From an uncultured Cytophagales bacterium (GTDB lineage: Bacteria; Bacteroidota; Bacteroidia; Cytophagales; UBA9547): a DNA stretch of 64,000 nucleotides. This document shows positions 17,835 to 25,693 of the stretch, in pieces; the first letter of the stretch is position 1, and every line of letters begins with the position of its first letter. The stretch is taken from the NCBI GenBank assembly GCA_945957555.1, contig CAMFLX010000008.1:1-64000 (forward strand). Reading direction: 5' to 3'. The notes under the pieces were generated by a model. That model had not been told where the DNA came from. It was given only the letters and a program-made list of their open reading frames with translations, and did not search any database. The position numbers and the translations under genes are program-made.

Positions 17835-18287
17835 ATGGGGCAGTCTCTGGCGAAAAACTATGTACACATTATATTTGGCACCAAACACAGGGAGCCACTG
17901 ATCAACTCCACTATAGAAGCTGAGTTACATAACTACCTTGGAGGTATCTGCAACAGACTCGAATGTTATCCGATAAAAGTTGGTGGCTTTACTAATCACA
18001 TCCATATCCTTTGCCTACTTTCCAAAAAGATAGCCCTAATGAAGCTTGTGGAGGAACTGAAATCGCACTCCTCCAAATGGATCAAAACAAAAGGAGCTGC
18101 CTATCAAAACTTCTATTGGCAGGATGGCTATGGGGCATTTTCGGTAAATCCCTCAGAGATCGATGCTGTGGTAGTCTACATTGCCAACCAACATGAACAC
18201 CATCGTCAACATTCTTTCCAAGATGAGTATCGTGTATTTCTTAAAAAGTATAACGTGGAGTATGACGAGCGATATGTTTGGGAGTAG
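17835..18287 (+). CDS. REP-associated tyrosine transposase (RAYT, Y1/IS200-like)
   Basis: 150 residues, full length. An HUH-type single-strand nuclease: the metal-binding pair is HIH in GGFTNHIHILCLL, and the catalytic Tyr is in VVYIANQHEHH. The typical tail (KKYNVEYDERYVWE) is intact. RAYTs act on REP hairpins and are usually single-copy domesticated genes rather than full insertion sequences. This gene sits between REP-like hairpins on both sides (17455-17686 and 18312-18495), so gene plus repeats form a complete-looking REPtron. ATG at 17835 is chosen because the family starts M-x-QS-L. Confidence 0.92.
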   Translation: MGQSLAKNYVHIIFGTKHREPLINSTIEAELHNYLGGICNRLECYPIKVGGFTNHIHILCLLSKKIALMKLVEELKSHSSKWIKTKGAAYQNFYWQDGYGAFSVNPSEIDAVVVYIANQHEHHRQHSFQDEYRVFLKKYNVEYDERYVWE

Positions 18288-18311
18288 TCCAGTAGTCGTA
18301 CCTGTCAGTGT

Positions 18312-18330
18312 CATAAGGCTGTACCCTATG
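18312..18330. repeat. REP-like hairpin, type A, degenerate copy 3
   Basis: CATAAGG-CTGTA-CCCTATG, a mutated form of the type A hairpin, 25 bp after the transposase stop. AGGCTCTTGCAGGGC-like remnants follow near 18361. Confidence 0.55.
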
Positions 18331-18412
18331 CTGGAGGAGAACACTTCAGCTGCTCGGAACAGGCTCTTGCAGGGCATAATGGCAAACCCGAAATAAAACC
18401 TTAACATCGAAA

Positions 18413-18495
18413 CGATATTATACGAATTAATAAAGTGCCATGATCCCGAGCCTTGTAAGGGCGCAATATACCAACGATGGGTGTAGCCCATCGGA
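18413..18495. repeat. REP-like block, type B, copy 2 (83 bp)
   Basis: Direct repeat of 17536-17618 with four substitutions. The hairpins are GCCTT-GTA-AGGGC and CGATGGG-TGTAG-CCCATCG; the first keeps pairing only with a G-T wobble, the second is intact. Confidence 0.85.
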
Positions 18496-18594
18496 ATGTG
18501 GAATAGGAATTCTTTTCATTATTGAACTCTTTTAGGTAATTAGAAATTAATACGCTTGTGTTCAAACTTCATCGAATATTCACAAATAGCGATC

Positions 18595-19209
18595 ATGACA
18601 AACGAAAAACCTGAGTTTTGGGAGAGCAGCTTCATCGAGAAACAGGAAATGTGGGGCTTTGAGCCCGCAAAGTCTGCTGTTTTGACAAAGGACTTTTTTG
18701 TGGAACATTCGGTTAAAAACATCCTGATTCCTGGATTTGGCTATGGCAGAAATGCACAAATCTTTATAGATCACGGGATAAGGGTAACTGGCATTGAGAT
18801 TTCAAAAACGGCGATTGCTATGGCGCAAAAACATTATGGAACTAACACCACGATCTATCATGGTTCCGTTTGCGATATGCCCTTTGACGATTGCGTATAT
18901 AATGGCATATTTTGCTATGCTTTAATCCTTCTACTTGATACTCATGAAAGGCAAAAACTGATATCAGACTGCTACAACCAACTGTCAACAAAGGGCTATA
19001 TGGTATTTATTGCTATTTCAAAAGAGGCTTCAACTTATGGTAAAGGCAAGTTCTTGAGTGAAGACCGTTACGAAATATTTGAAGGCGTGAAGATGTATTT
19101 CTATGACAAAGCATCAATTCAGGCTGAATTTGGCAAAGTTGGACTATATGAAATCATCGAGGTGGAGGAGAATTATCCATTTTATATTATTAAATGTAGG
19201 AAAAGCTAA
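18595..19209 (+). CDS. Class I SAM-dependent methyltransferase
   Basis: 204 residues from ATG 18595; the open frame begins at a TTG at 18556, but MTNEKPEFWESSF is the natural N-terminus of this family. The SAM-binding motif I is ILIPGFGYGRNAQIF, motif II the acidic GIEISKTAI, and motif III around YNGIFCYALILLL. It resembles the small-molecule/thiopurine-type methyltransferase group of Bacteroidota, with conserved EKQEMWGFEPAKSA at the N-terminus. The substrate is unknown. It lies right after the REP region and ends before a strong bidirectional hairpin. Confidence 0.8.
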   Translation: MTNEKPEFWESSFIEKQEMWGFEPAKSAVLTKDFFVEHSVKNILIPGFGYGRNAQIFIDHGIRVTGIEISKTAIAMAQKHYGTNTTIYHGSVCDMPFDDCVYNGIFCYALILLLDTHERQKLISDCYNQLSTKGYMVFIAISKEASTYGKGKFLSEDRYEIFEGVKMYFYDKASIQAEFGKVGLYEIIEVEENYPFYIIKCRKS

Positions 19210-19301
19210 GTAGAGCTAAACATAAAATATATTGAAAATCACTCTAGGCTCTTTTGTCTCCCACTAAAGTTCTCCAAATCGGCTACATTCATAGATGTTA
19301 A

Positions 19302-19342
19302 AATGAGAGCTCAATTAGTTTACTAAATTGAGCTCTCATTTC
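19302..19342. terminator. Bidirectional terminator (methyltransferase / lipoprotein)
   Basis: AATGAGAGCTCAATT...AATTGAGCTCTCATT, arms of about 15 bp with flanking A/T-runs, between convergent genes. Confidence 0.75.
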
Positions 19343-19413
19343 GATTCCTAAATCCTCATTAGTATTGCTCTTGAGGCTCTCACAACAAAGTCTATTGAGA
19401 TTTCTAGTTAAAA

Positions 19414-19941
19414 CTATGGCCGTTTTTCCTTTTTGCTTTGAGCTGATAAACTTGAATACAAGATTTCACTATATTTCCCGTTCCTATATTCAACAATGTT
19501 TTCGATCTTCTTTTCTCCCTGTTTCACAAACAAAGCTCTTAATACCAATCTCGACACGGTAAGCTCTTCGATGGTAGTAACCAATGTGTCTTGACCATCA
19601 TACATTTTCAATGTTTTACCATCTGTTGAGATCATATAATTAGATTCTTCTATTTGAGGATCTGCATCTTCCCCATCACACCTGATCGACCCAATATCTA
19701 AAATGGATATTTGATTATCCATAAACAATGTGATATTGTCTTCCTCACACGGCTCGGGAACAGAAGTGACAGCAACACCATCTATAGTAGTTGTAGTCTT
19801 AACAGAATACCAACGACCAGATGTTAAAAGTTCTTGGGGAGACTTTGAAGGAACAGGATCTGACTTGTGCTCTTTCTTGCACGAAATTGAAGTGATGCAA
19901 GTACTAACAAGCACAGCAATTAGGATTATTCTTTTTTTCAT
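19414..19941 (-). CDS. Lipoprotein, lipocalin-like domain (hypothetical)
   Basis: 175 residues. Lipoprotein signal peptide with lipobox ITSISC (Cys about 21), so it should be anchored in a membrane. The mature part starts with a linker KKEHKSDPVPSKSP, then LLTSGRWYSVKTTTTIDG, which resembles the Bacteroidota 'lipocalin-like' lipoproteins (GxW motif, acidic CEEDN, then ISTDGKTLKMYDG strand repeats). No enzymatic residues are evident. It is alone on this strand. Confidence 0.65.
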   Translation of the reverse strand: MKKRIILIAVLVSTCITSISCKKEHKSDPVPSKSPQELLTSGRWYSVKTTTTIDGVAVTSVPEPCEEDNITLFMDNQISILDIGSIRCDGEDADPQIEESNYMISTDGKTLKMYDGQDTLVTTIEELTVSRLVLRALFVKQGEKKIENIVEYRNGKYSEILYSSLSAQSKKEKRP

Positions 19942-20321
19942 TTTGCTTTTATTTTATGTCGCAAAGGTTCCTCTTAATCATAGGGAAAGGAAATTGTATT
20001 TCAATAAGCTTTCATCTCCTTTTTTGATATTTCGCAATTGCTTCTGGCAATACTAGCTTTTGCCTTCAGTATTTTGCAAAAAATGCAACAGATATTGACC
20101 TTCAATGATATTTCGCAAAACTTTTCTTGAGCCCTAATAGCGACTAAAGTGTTTAGAAATGAAAAGAATCGTGCAAAAGCCCGATATAAAAGTACTAAAC
20201 CAGCAGTTGATGATTCTGATAGGATTTCAATATCTAGGATATACAGGCCTTAGGCTGCTATACTTGCAATTCTAAAAGCTTTTGAGTAGACTTGTGTACA
20301 GGATAACGTAAAAATTATGCC
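19942..20321. other. Noncoding divergent spacer
   Basis: No gene. It contains a 13-bp direct repeat TGATATTTCGCAA (20025-20037 and 20106-20118) and the promoter listed at 20263-20294. Confidence 0.4.
20263..20294 (+). promoter_or_regulatory. Promoter of the DUF1801 gene (conserved-spacer type)
   Basis: -33 CTTG (20263-20266), 20-bp spacer, -7 TAGACTTG (20287-20294), 28 bp before the start codon. The spacer CAATTCTAAAAGCTTTTGAG shares AATTnTAA and GCTTTT with the promoters at 17731 and 22912. Confidence 0.55.
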
Positions 20322-20723
20322 ATGACGTCCGCTCCAAACAAAGACATACAAGCTTACAACAACAAACAAAACGCTGAGGACAGGGTCATTTGTGATATGC
20401 TGGCAGCGGAAATTAATCGTGGATTGCCTGAAGCTGAAAACAAAATTTGGCATGCACATCCTGTTTGGTTTTTGGACGGAAACCCCGTAGTTGGTTACAG
20501 TAAACTAAAAGGTGGTATTCGGCTGTTGTTTTGGAGTGGTCAATCCTTTGAAGAGAACGGTCTACAGAAGGAAGGGAGCTTTAAAGCTGCGGAGATCCGA
20601 TATACTGTTGCCGAACAGATCGATATCGTTGCCCTACAACGCTGGCTTGATAAGTCTCGACTAATACAATGGGACTATAAAAACATTGTAAAACGAAGAG
20701 GGGTTTTGGAACGGTTGAAGTAA
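20322..20723 (+). CDS. DUF1801 domain protein
   Basis: 133 residues, single DUF1801/YdhG-like domain. Recognisable elements are the central KIWHAHPVWFLDGNPVVGYSK, then GGIRLLFWSGQSFEENGL and a C-terminal LDKSRLIQWDYKNI. Family members are small cytosolic proteins of unknown function, structurally compared with the iron chaperone frataxin in some cases; no function is assigned here. A well-placed promoter lies 28 bp upstream. A second gene with a DUF1801-type domain is at 23025. Confidence 0.7.
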   Translation: MTSAPNKDIQAYNNKQNAEDRVICDMLAAEINRGLPEAENKIWHAHPVWFLDGNPVVGYSKLKGGIRLLFWSGQSFEENGLQKEGSFKAAEIRYTVAEQIDIVALQRWLDKSRLIQWDYKNIVKRRGVLERLK

Positions 20724-20811
20724 AACTTAGGCTTCTCAAAGGGATATAAATTCTGGCCGTTAATTCGCTTTAAGAGTGAATGAACGACAAATGGATTAAA
20801 AATACTTTTTA

Positions 20812-21039
20812 ATGAAAGAACAAAATTTAGCTGACTTATTCAAAGGACAATTCATTGGTATGTATGACATGTATGGCAATGCGATCCATGAAGGTGATGT
20901 TGTTCAGTTTTACTATAAAGGCGAGACGGCAACTTGCAAAATCGTCTATGCTCCCGAATGGGCAATGTTCTGTTTGCAATGGTCCGATGGGTATAAAAAC
21001 AAATTCCCCTTGAACCCAGAAAAATATAAAGTAGTTTGA
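20812..21039 (+). CDS. Small YopX-like protein
   Basis: 75 residues. The pattern FIGMYDMYGNAIHEGDVVQF, then YAPEWAMFCLQW and a C-terminal Tyr-Lys-Val-Val, matches the YopX-like beta-barrel found in phage and accessory proteins (commonly 'D-x-x-G-x-x-I-x-x-G-D-x-V'). Function unknown. The start ATG at 20812 follows an AT-rich stretch with no strong ribosome-binding site, as is usual here. It lies 88 bp after the DUF1801 gene and may be co-transcribed. Confidence 0.6.
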   Translation: MKEQNLADLFKGQFIGMYDMYGNAIHEGDVVQFYYKGETATCKIVYAPEWAMFCLQWSDGYKNKFPLNPEKYKVV

Positions 21040-21105
21040 AATCATATAGCTTTAGTACCATACGCTCGCTACCGATGCTCATATAACAGAAATACAAAAT
21101 AATCG

Positions 21106-21113
21106 TATATTTG
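21106..21113 (+). promoter_or_regulatory. -7 promoter element of the ABC-F gene
   Basis: TATATTTG matches TAnnTTTG and leaves a leader of about 110 nt before the ABC-F start. The leader contains a GCAAAC/GTTTGC hairpin around 21178-21197. Leader-based control is known for some antibiotic-resistance ABC-F genes, but no leader peptide was identified here. Confidence 0.4.
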
Positions 21114-21228
21114 CAGACTACAAACTCAAACAACATTTTAATGTAAGATAACATTTCTTTCGGATCATAAAGAGGCAGCAAACAGTAAAGCGGTTTGCCC
21201 TATTCATTCATCTTTAAAGAAAGGAATC

Positions 21229-22815
21229 ATGCTTATTTTACAAAACATTTCATATATACATTCCAATAAGGACATGTTGTTTGACCAAATTAATCTCAAG
21301 GTCAATACTCACGAAAAAATAGCCTTTATCGGCAACAATGGGGCAGGAAAATCCACCTTGCTCAAAATTATAGCGGGCGAGTTGCAAGCTTCGGACGGAC
21401 AAGTTTACCTTGATGCTGTTCCCTATTATTTACCTCAAATCTTTGGGCAGTATAATCATTTGAGTATTGCTCAAGCTTTGCGAATTGAGGGCAAACTCAA
21501 GGCACTTACTGAAATCCTCAAGGGCAATGTTACAGAAAGTAATCTGAGCGCATTGGGTGAGGATTGGCTGATTGAGGAACGCAGCAAAGAGGCCCTCGAC
21601 TATTGGCAACTAAGCGATTTAGACTTGACACAAAAAGTGGAAACACTCAGCGGTGGGCAGAAGATGAAAGTTTTCTTGGCGGGCATTTCCATCCATCAGC
21701 CTCGATTGATTTTGTTGGATGAACCCAGCAACCATTTGGACATCTATGCCAGGCAATTGTTGTATGACTTCATCCTATCTACCTCCAGCACTTTGATGGT
21801 AGTGAGCCATGACAGACACCTATTGAATCTCTTGGATATGGTTTGCGAATTGGACAAACGCGGAATTACCGTTTATGGTGGCAACTATGATTTCTATACG
21901 GAGCAAAAACAAATAGAAAACAATGCTTTATATCATGATATGCAGAGTAAGGAGAGGGCATTGAAAAAAGCCAAAGAGAAGGAACGTGAAACACTAGAGC
22001 GACAACAAAAACTAGATGCTCGCGGGAAAAAGAAGCAGGAGAAAGCAGGTGTGGCTCGAATCATGATGAATACGCTGAGGAATAACGCAGAGAATAGCAC
22101 TTCAAAAATGAAGAGTGTTCATTCTGAAAAGATTGGTGGTATTTCTCAGAAACTACATGAATTGCGCACCTCACTCCCTGATGTAGACAAGATGAAATTC
22201 GGGTTTGACAATTCAACACTCCACAAAGGCAAAATACTCTTCAAAGCCGAGGCTATCAATTACGGCTATAATCAAAAACTACTTTGGTCGCAAAACTTCA
22301 ATACTCAAATCTGTAGTGGAGAACGCATAGCTCTCAAGGGTTTGAACGGTTCTGGCAAAACGACTTTGATCAAAATCATCTTAGGAGAATTGGAACCACA
22401 AATCGGAGCGATTTACAGGACTAGGAATAGATCTGTTTACATAGACCAGGATTATTCATTGATTGACAATCAGCTCAGTGTTTATGAACAGGCGCAGCAG
22501 TTTAATACAAAAGCATTACAGGAACATGATATCAAAATTAGACTCCATAGATTCTTATTCACCAAAGACCATTGGGACAAAAGTTGTAGTGCTTTGAGTG
22601 GTGGAGAAAAAATGCGCTTGACGCTTTGCTGTTTAACCATTAGCAACCAGTCGCCAGACATGATTGTATTGGATGAACCGACCAATAATCTGGACATTCA
22701 AAACATAGAAATTCTAACGAATGCGATTAATGAATATGAAGGGACATTAATTGTGGTGTCACACGATGAATACTTTCTGAACCAAATCAATATAGAAAGA
22801 ATGATGCTACTCTAA
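21229..22815 (+). CDS. ABC-F family ATPase (ribosome-associated)
   Basis: 528 residues, two ATP-binding cassettes and no membrane segment, the ABC-F plan. Walker A motifs are GNNGAGKST (near 37) and GLNGSGKTT (near 370); signatures LSGGQKMKV and LSGGEKMRL; Walker B segments LILLDEPSNHLD and MIVLDEPTNNLD. The inter-domain linker (about 225-315) is strongly charged and helical (KERALKKAKEKERETLERQQKL). ABC-F proteins act on stalled or drug-bound ribosomes. Whether this one confers resistance (Vga/Lsa-like) or is a housekeeping factor cannot be decided from sequence alone. Confidence 0.88.
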   Translation: MLILQNISYIHSNKDMLFDQINLKVNTHEKIAFIGNNGAGKSTLLKIIAGELQASDGQVYLDAVPYYLPQIFGQYNHLSIAQALRIEGKLKALTEILKGNVTESNLSALGEDWLIEERSKEALDYWQLSDLDLTQKVETLSGGQKMKVFLAGISIHQPRLILLDEPSNHLDIYARQLLYDFILSTSSTLMVVSHDRHLLNLLDMVCELDKRGITVYGGNYDFYTEQKQIENNALYHDMQSKERALKKAKEKERETLERQQKLDARGKKKQEKAGVARIMMNTLRNNAENSTSKMKSVHSEKIGGISQKLHELRTSLPDVDKMKFGFDNSTLHKGKILFKAEAINYGYNQKLLWSQNFNTQICSGERIALKGLNGSGKTTLIKIILGELEPQIGAIYRTRNRSVYIDQDYSLIDNQLSVYEQAQQFNTKALQEHDIKIRLHRFLFTKDHWDKSCSALSGGEKMRLTLCCLTISNQSPDMIVLDEPTNNLDIQNIEILTNAINEYEGTLIVVSHDEYFLNQINIERMMLL

Positions 22816-22839
22816 AGAAATAAGGGGCAAGGCGGGCGA

Positions 22840-22885
22840 AACGTCAGTGAGGACAAGACGTAGGCGGAGTGATAGCACTGACGTT
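22840..22885. repeat. Inverted repeat after the ABC-F gene
   Basis: AACGTCAGTG (22840-22849) and CACTGACGTT (22876-22885), perfect 10-bp arms around a 26-bp G+C-richer loop. No T-run, so not a standard terminator; it may be a repeat remnant. Confidence 0.4.
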
Positions 22886-22911
22886 GGCAAAGCTACAACC
22901 AAGATAGATTG

Positions 22912-22943
22912 TTTGGAATTATAATGGCTTTTAAGTACAATTG
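22912..22943 (+). promoter_or_regulatory. Promoter upstream of the DUF1801/YdeI-type gene (conserved-spacer type)
   Basis: -33 TTTG (22912-22915), 20-bp spacer, -7 TACAATTG (22936-22943). The spacer GAATTATAATGGCTTTTAAG is nearly the same as at 17735-17754. The start codon at 23025 is 81 bp downstream. Confidence 0.5.
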
Positions 22944-23024
22944 TGCAGGGAATATGGTGAGAATAATATAAAACACCATGAACACTTATCTTCAAATCAT
23001 CGAGAAATAAACACCCTTAAAAAA

Positions 23025-23636
23025 ATGTCGAAACACAATCCACAAGTAGATGCATATATTGCTAAGTCAGCAGATTTTGCTAAGCCCATTTTGGAGCATT
23101 TGCGCAAAGTTATTCATGATACCTGCCCTGATGTTGAAGAGGTTATTAAATGGGGCATTCCCCATTTTGACTACAAAGGCGATATGATGTGCATTTTGGC
23201 TGCCTATAAAAAACATTGTTCATTCAGCCTTTTCAAAGCGGAACTCATGAAGGCCCCAAAGATCATGGAGAGCGTTAAAGCAGGACAAAAGATGGGTTAT
23301 ATGGATAAAATTACTGCTTTGTCTGATTTGCCCACCATAGAAGTCTTGGCCGCTTATATAAAGGAAGCGATGGCTTTGAACGAAAATGGTGTAAAAAAGA
23401 CAAGACCTAAATCTGACACCCCAAAAGAAGTTGAAATGCCTGAGGAGTTTAGTAAGCAGCTCGACTTAAACCCAAAAGCAAAGGAAATCTTCGAGAGTAA
23501 ATCACCTTCGTTCCGCAAGAATTACCTCATTTGGATAACAGATGCGAAAACGGATGCCACGAGACAAAAACGAATAGAGCAATCGCTGGAATGGATCGTC
23601 GAAGGCAAGGGTAGATTTTGGCAGTCTGAGAAGTGA
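23025..23636 (+). CDS. DUF1801 / YdeI (OmdA)-type protein
   Basis: 203 residues from the ATG at 23025 (MSKHNPQVDAYIAKSADF); the open frame extends upstream to 22941, which would include the promoter, so the shorter start is chosen. N-terminal DUF1801-like part (residues 8-120: ADFAKPILEHLRKVIHDTCPD, VEEVIKWGIPHFDYKG) and a C-terminal OmdA/YdeI tail (LNPKAKEIFESKSPSFRKNYLIWITDAKTDATRQKRIEQ). Members are annotated as bacteriocin-protection-like, but the activity is unproven. The neighbours are small accessory genes. Confidence 0.75.
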   Translation: MSKHNPQVDAYIAKSADFAKPILEHLRKVIHDTCPDVEEVIKWGIPHFDYKGDMMCILAAYKKHCSFSLFKAELMKAPKIMESVKAGQKMGYMDKITALSDLPTIEVLAAYIKEAMALNENGVKKTRPKSDTPKEVEMPEEFSKQLDLNPKAKEIFESKSPSFRKNYLIWITDAKTDATRQKRIEQSLEWIVEGKGRFWQSEK

Positions 23637-23681
23637 GTTGTTTGGACAAAAAATCTTTGAAGAATCCCATAATTTGATCTT

Positions 23682-24053
23682 ATGACCCGAAGAGAAAGAA
23701 TAGAACTAGCGATCACAAATTTTGTAAAAGGTGGCGACAACAGCGATACGGTACTGCTGGACAAAGTATTGCATCAGGATTTCAGGGTAGCTAGCAATGG
23801 GTTCATGGGAACTGTAGGGGTTACGATCATCGACAAGCAAAAGTACCTCTCTAATATCAAAGAAGGAGTTTTTGGAGGACTCCCTAGGCTTATGCTCATT
23901 GAAAGCATTGATGACAGTGAAACGATTGCCATGGTAAAACTGAGATTGGAAAGCGCAGAAAACTACTTCTTATCTTATAACTCCTTGGTATTAGACGTTG
24001 ACAATGAATGGAAACTCATTCATAATCTGGCAGTGGTAGAATCCAAGAAATGA
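23682..24053 (+). CDS. NTF2-like (putative lumazine-binding/SnoaL-like) protein
   Basis: 123 residues. The pattern AITNFVKGGDNSDTVLLDKVLHQDFRV, the strand run LMLIESIDDSETIAMVKLRLES, and the final WKLIHNLAVVE match the small NTF2-like family often annotated 'putative lumazine-binding'. Likely cytosolic, substrate unknown, no catalytic residues can be claimed. It begins 45 bp after the DUF1801/YdeI-type gene on the same strand, so the two may be one operon. Confidence 0.65.
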   Translation: MTRRERIELAITNFVKGGDNSDTVLLDKVLHQDFRVASNGFMGTVGVTIIDKQKYLSNIKEGVFGGLPRLMLIESIDDSETIAMVKLRLESAENYFLSYNSLVLDVDNEWKLIHNLAVVESKK

Positions 24054-24275
24054 GAACAATAACAATTGTTTATCATTTAAGTATAACAATGGTAAAGCAG
24101 ATAATCATGTACTTGATAATTCAGTACTCCAGATATGTTGGTCTTAACCCCAAAGTACTTTATCAGACTCTGTTACAAGGACTTTATTGTTGCATTTTGC
24201 AGCAGATTTAAACTTTCGAATCACAAAATAAAAAATATTTGCAGCTATTCCTTCCATTTTCAATCGAGATACTAT

Positions 24276-24313
24276 TAATTTTGAGGCTGGTAACCATAAG
24301 CGATTAGTTACCA
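24276..24313 (+). promoter_or_regulatory. fabV promoter -7 element and operator-like inverted repeat
   Basis: -7 TAATTTTG at 24276-24283 is followed directly by the inverted repeat TGGTAAC-N12-GTTACCA (24288-24294 / 24307-24313), placed at about the transcription start and leader. This arrangement suits a repressor site; the regulator is unknown. Confidence 0.45.
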
Positions 24314-24345
24314 ACTAAGCTTTACATTATAAGAAAACAAAAGGT

Positions 24346-25536
24346 ATGGTAATAGAACCAAGAATGAGAGGGTTTATTTGTTTGACATCGCATCCAAAAG
24401 GTTGCGAGAAAAACGTGTTAAACCAAATTGACTACGTCAAATCTAAGGGCTCCATCGAGGGCGCAAAAAAGGTATTGGTAATCGGAGCCTCTACGGGCTT
24501 TGGTCTGGCATCAAGAATCACGAGCGCCTTTGGCTCAAATGCAGCGACTATTGGTGTCTTTTTTGAAAAAGCACCGCAAGAAGGCAAAACAGCCTCTCCA
24601 GGTTGGTACAATAGTGCAGCTTTTGAATCCCAAGCTAAAAAAGCTGGCCTTTATGCCAAAAGTATTAATGGTGACGCCTTTTCTACTGAAGTAAAAAACA
24701 AGACTATTGAACTCATCAAAGCTGACCTTGGTAAAATTGATTTGATCATCTATAGTTTGGCATCACCTGTAAGGACACATCCAGTAACGGGAGTGACACA
24801 TAGATCGGTCCTTAAACCAATTGGCCAGAGCTTTACTAACAAAACGGTAGATTTCCATACGGGTATCGTTTCGAACATTACCATAGAACCTTGTAATGAA
24901 GAGGATATTGCCAATACCGTTGCGGTAATGGGTGGCGAAGATTGGGAAATGTGGATGGATGCTTTGGTAAAAGCAGATGTCCTAAGTGAAAATGCGATGA
25001 CGGTTGCGTATTCTTATATTGGTCCCCAATTAACCGAAGCTGTGTACCGTAAAGGAACTATTGGTAGAGCAAAGGATCATTTAGAAGCTACAGCATTTAC
25101 AATTTCCGAAAAGTTAAAGAGCATAAAAGGCAAGGCTTATGTTTCGGTAAACAAAGCTTTGGTTACTCAAGCTAGTTCTGCGATTCCTGTCATCCCTCTT
25201 TATATTTCATTATTGTACAAAACAATGAAAGCAAAAGGATTACACGAAGGTTGCATTGAGCAAATCCAAAGGTTGTTTAGCGAAAGACTCTATACAAAAC
25301 AGGCTATCCCCACTGATGATAAAGGTAGGATCAGAATAGATGACTGGGAGATGAGAGATGATGTTCAAGCGATAGTGGCTGAATTATGGACACAGGCTAC
25401 GACTGAGTCTCTTCCAGAGCTTGGTGATCTCAATGGTTACAAATCAGACTTCCTTAACTTGTTTGGTTTCGGCTTCACAGGCATCAACTATTTAGAAGAT
25501 GTGAGTGAACTTGTAGAAATTGAGGGACTGCAATAG
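24346..25536 (+). CDS. fabV: Enoyl-[acyl-carrier-protein] reductase (FabV type)
   Basis: 396 residues, standard FabV length. Carries out the last, NADH-dependent step of fatty acid elongation. The N-terminal PRMRGFICLTSHPKGCEKNV is typical, the cofactor loop is VIGASTGFGLASRI (near residue 48), and the Y-x8-K active site is in the segment SYIGPQLTEAVYRKGTIGRAK, with the catalytic Tyr near 225 and Lys near 234. FabV is a triclosan-insensitive replacement for FabI. It has its own promoter and a strong terminator. Confidence 0.95.
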   Translation: MVIEPRMRGFICLTSHPKGCEKNVLNQIDYVKSKGSIEGAKKVLVIGASTGFGLASRITSAFGSNAATIGVFFEKAPQEGKTASPGWYNSAAFESQAKKAGLYAKSINGDAFSTEVKNKTIELIKADLGKIDLIIYSLASPVRTHPVTGVTHRSVLKPIGQSFTNKTVDFHTGIVSNITIEPCNEEDIANTVAVMGGEDWEMWMDALVKADVLSENAMTVAYSYIGPQLTEAVYRKGTIGRAKDHLEATAFTISEKLKSIKGKAYVSVNKALVTQASSAIPVIPLYISLLYKTMKAKGLHEGCIEQIQRLFSERLYTKQAIPTDDKGRIRIDDWEMRDDVQAIVAELWTQATTESLPELGDLNGYKSDFLNLFGFGFTGINYLEDVSELVEIEGLQ

Positions 25537-25556
25537 TTAAAATCACTTTAATATAC

Positions 25557-25604
25557 AAAGACGTCCGATAGAACTGTATGTACTGTCGGACGTCTCTTTG
25601 TTTT
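25557..25604 (+). terminator. Rho-independent terminator after fabV
   Basis: AAAGACGTCCGA-N17-TCGGACGTCTCTTTG followed by TTTTG, 20 bp after the stop. Confidence 0.85.
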
Positions 25605-25646
25605 GAGCAATAGATTTTTCTCATTACAGAGTTCTTCAACTCACAA

Positions 25647-25679
25647 ATTGTTAATTTCAAAAAGATTACCTTAACTTTG
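25647..25679 (+). promoter_or_regulatory. Promoter of the divIC/ftsB-like and xerD operon
   Basis: -33 ATTG (25647-25650), 21-bp spacer, perfect -7 TAACTTTG (25672-25679), 15 bp before the start codon. Confidence 0.55.
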
Positions 25680-25693
25680 CAAAAATACATCGT

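Noticed and set aside
17835-18287. Complete IS200/IS605 insertion sequence
   Set aside because: No tnpB or element ends typical of IS200. The family tail and the REP hairpins point to a RAYT instead.
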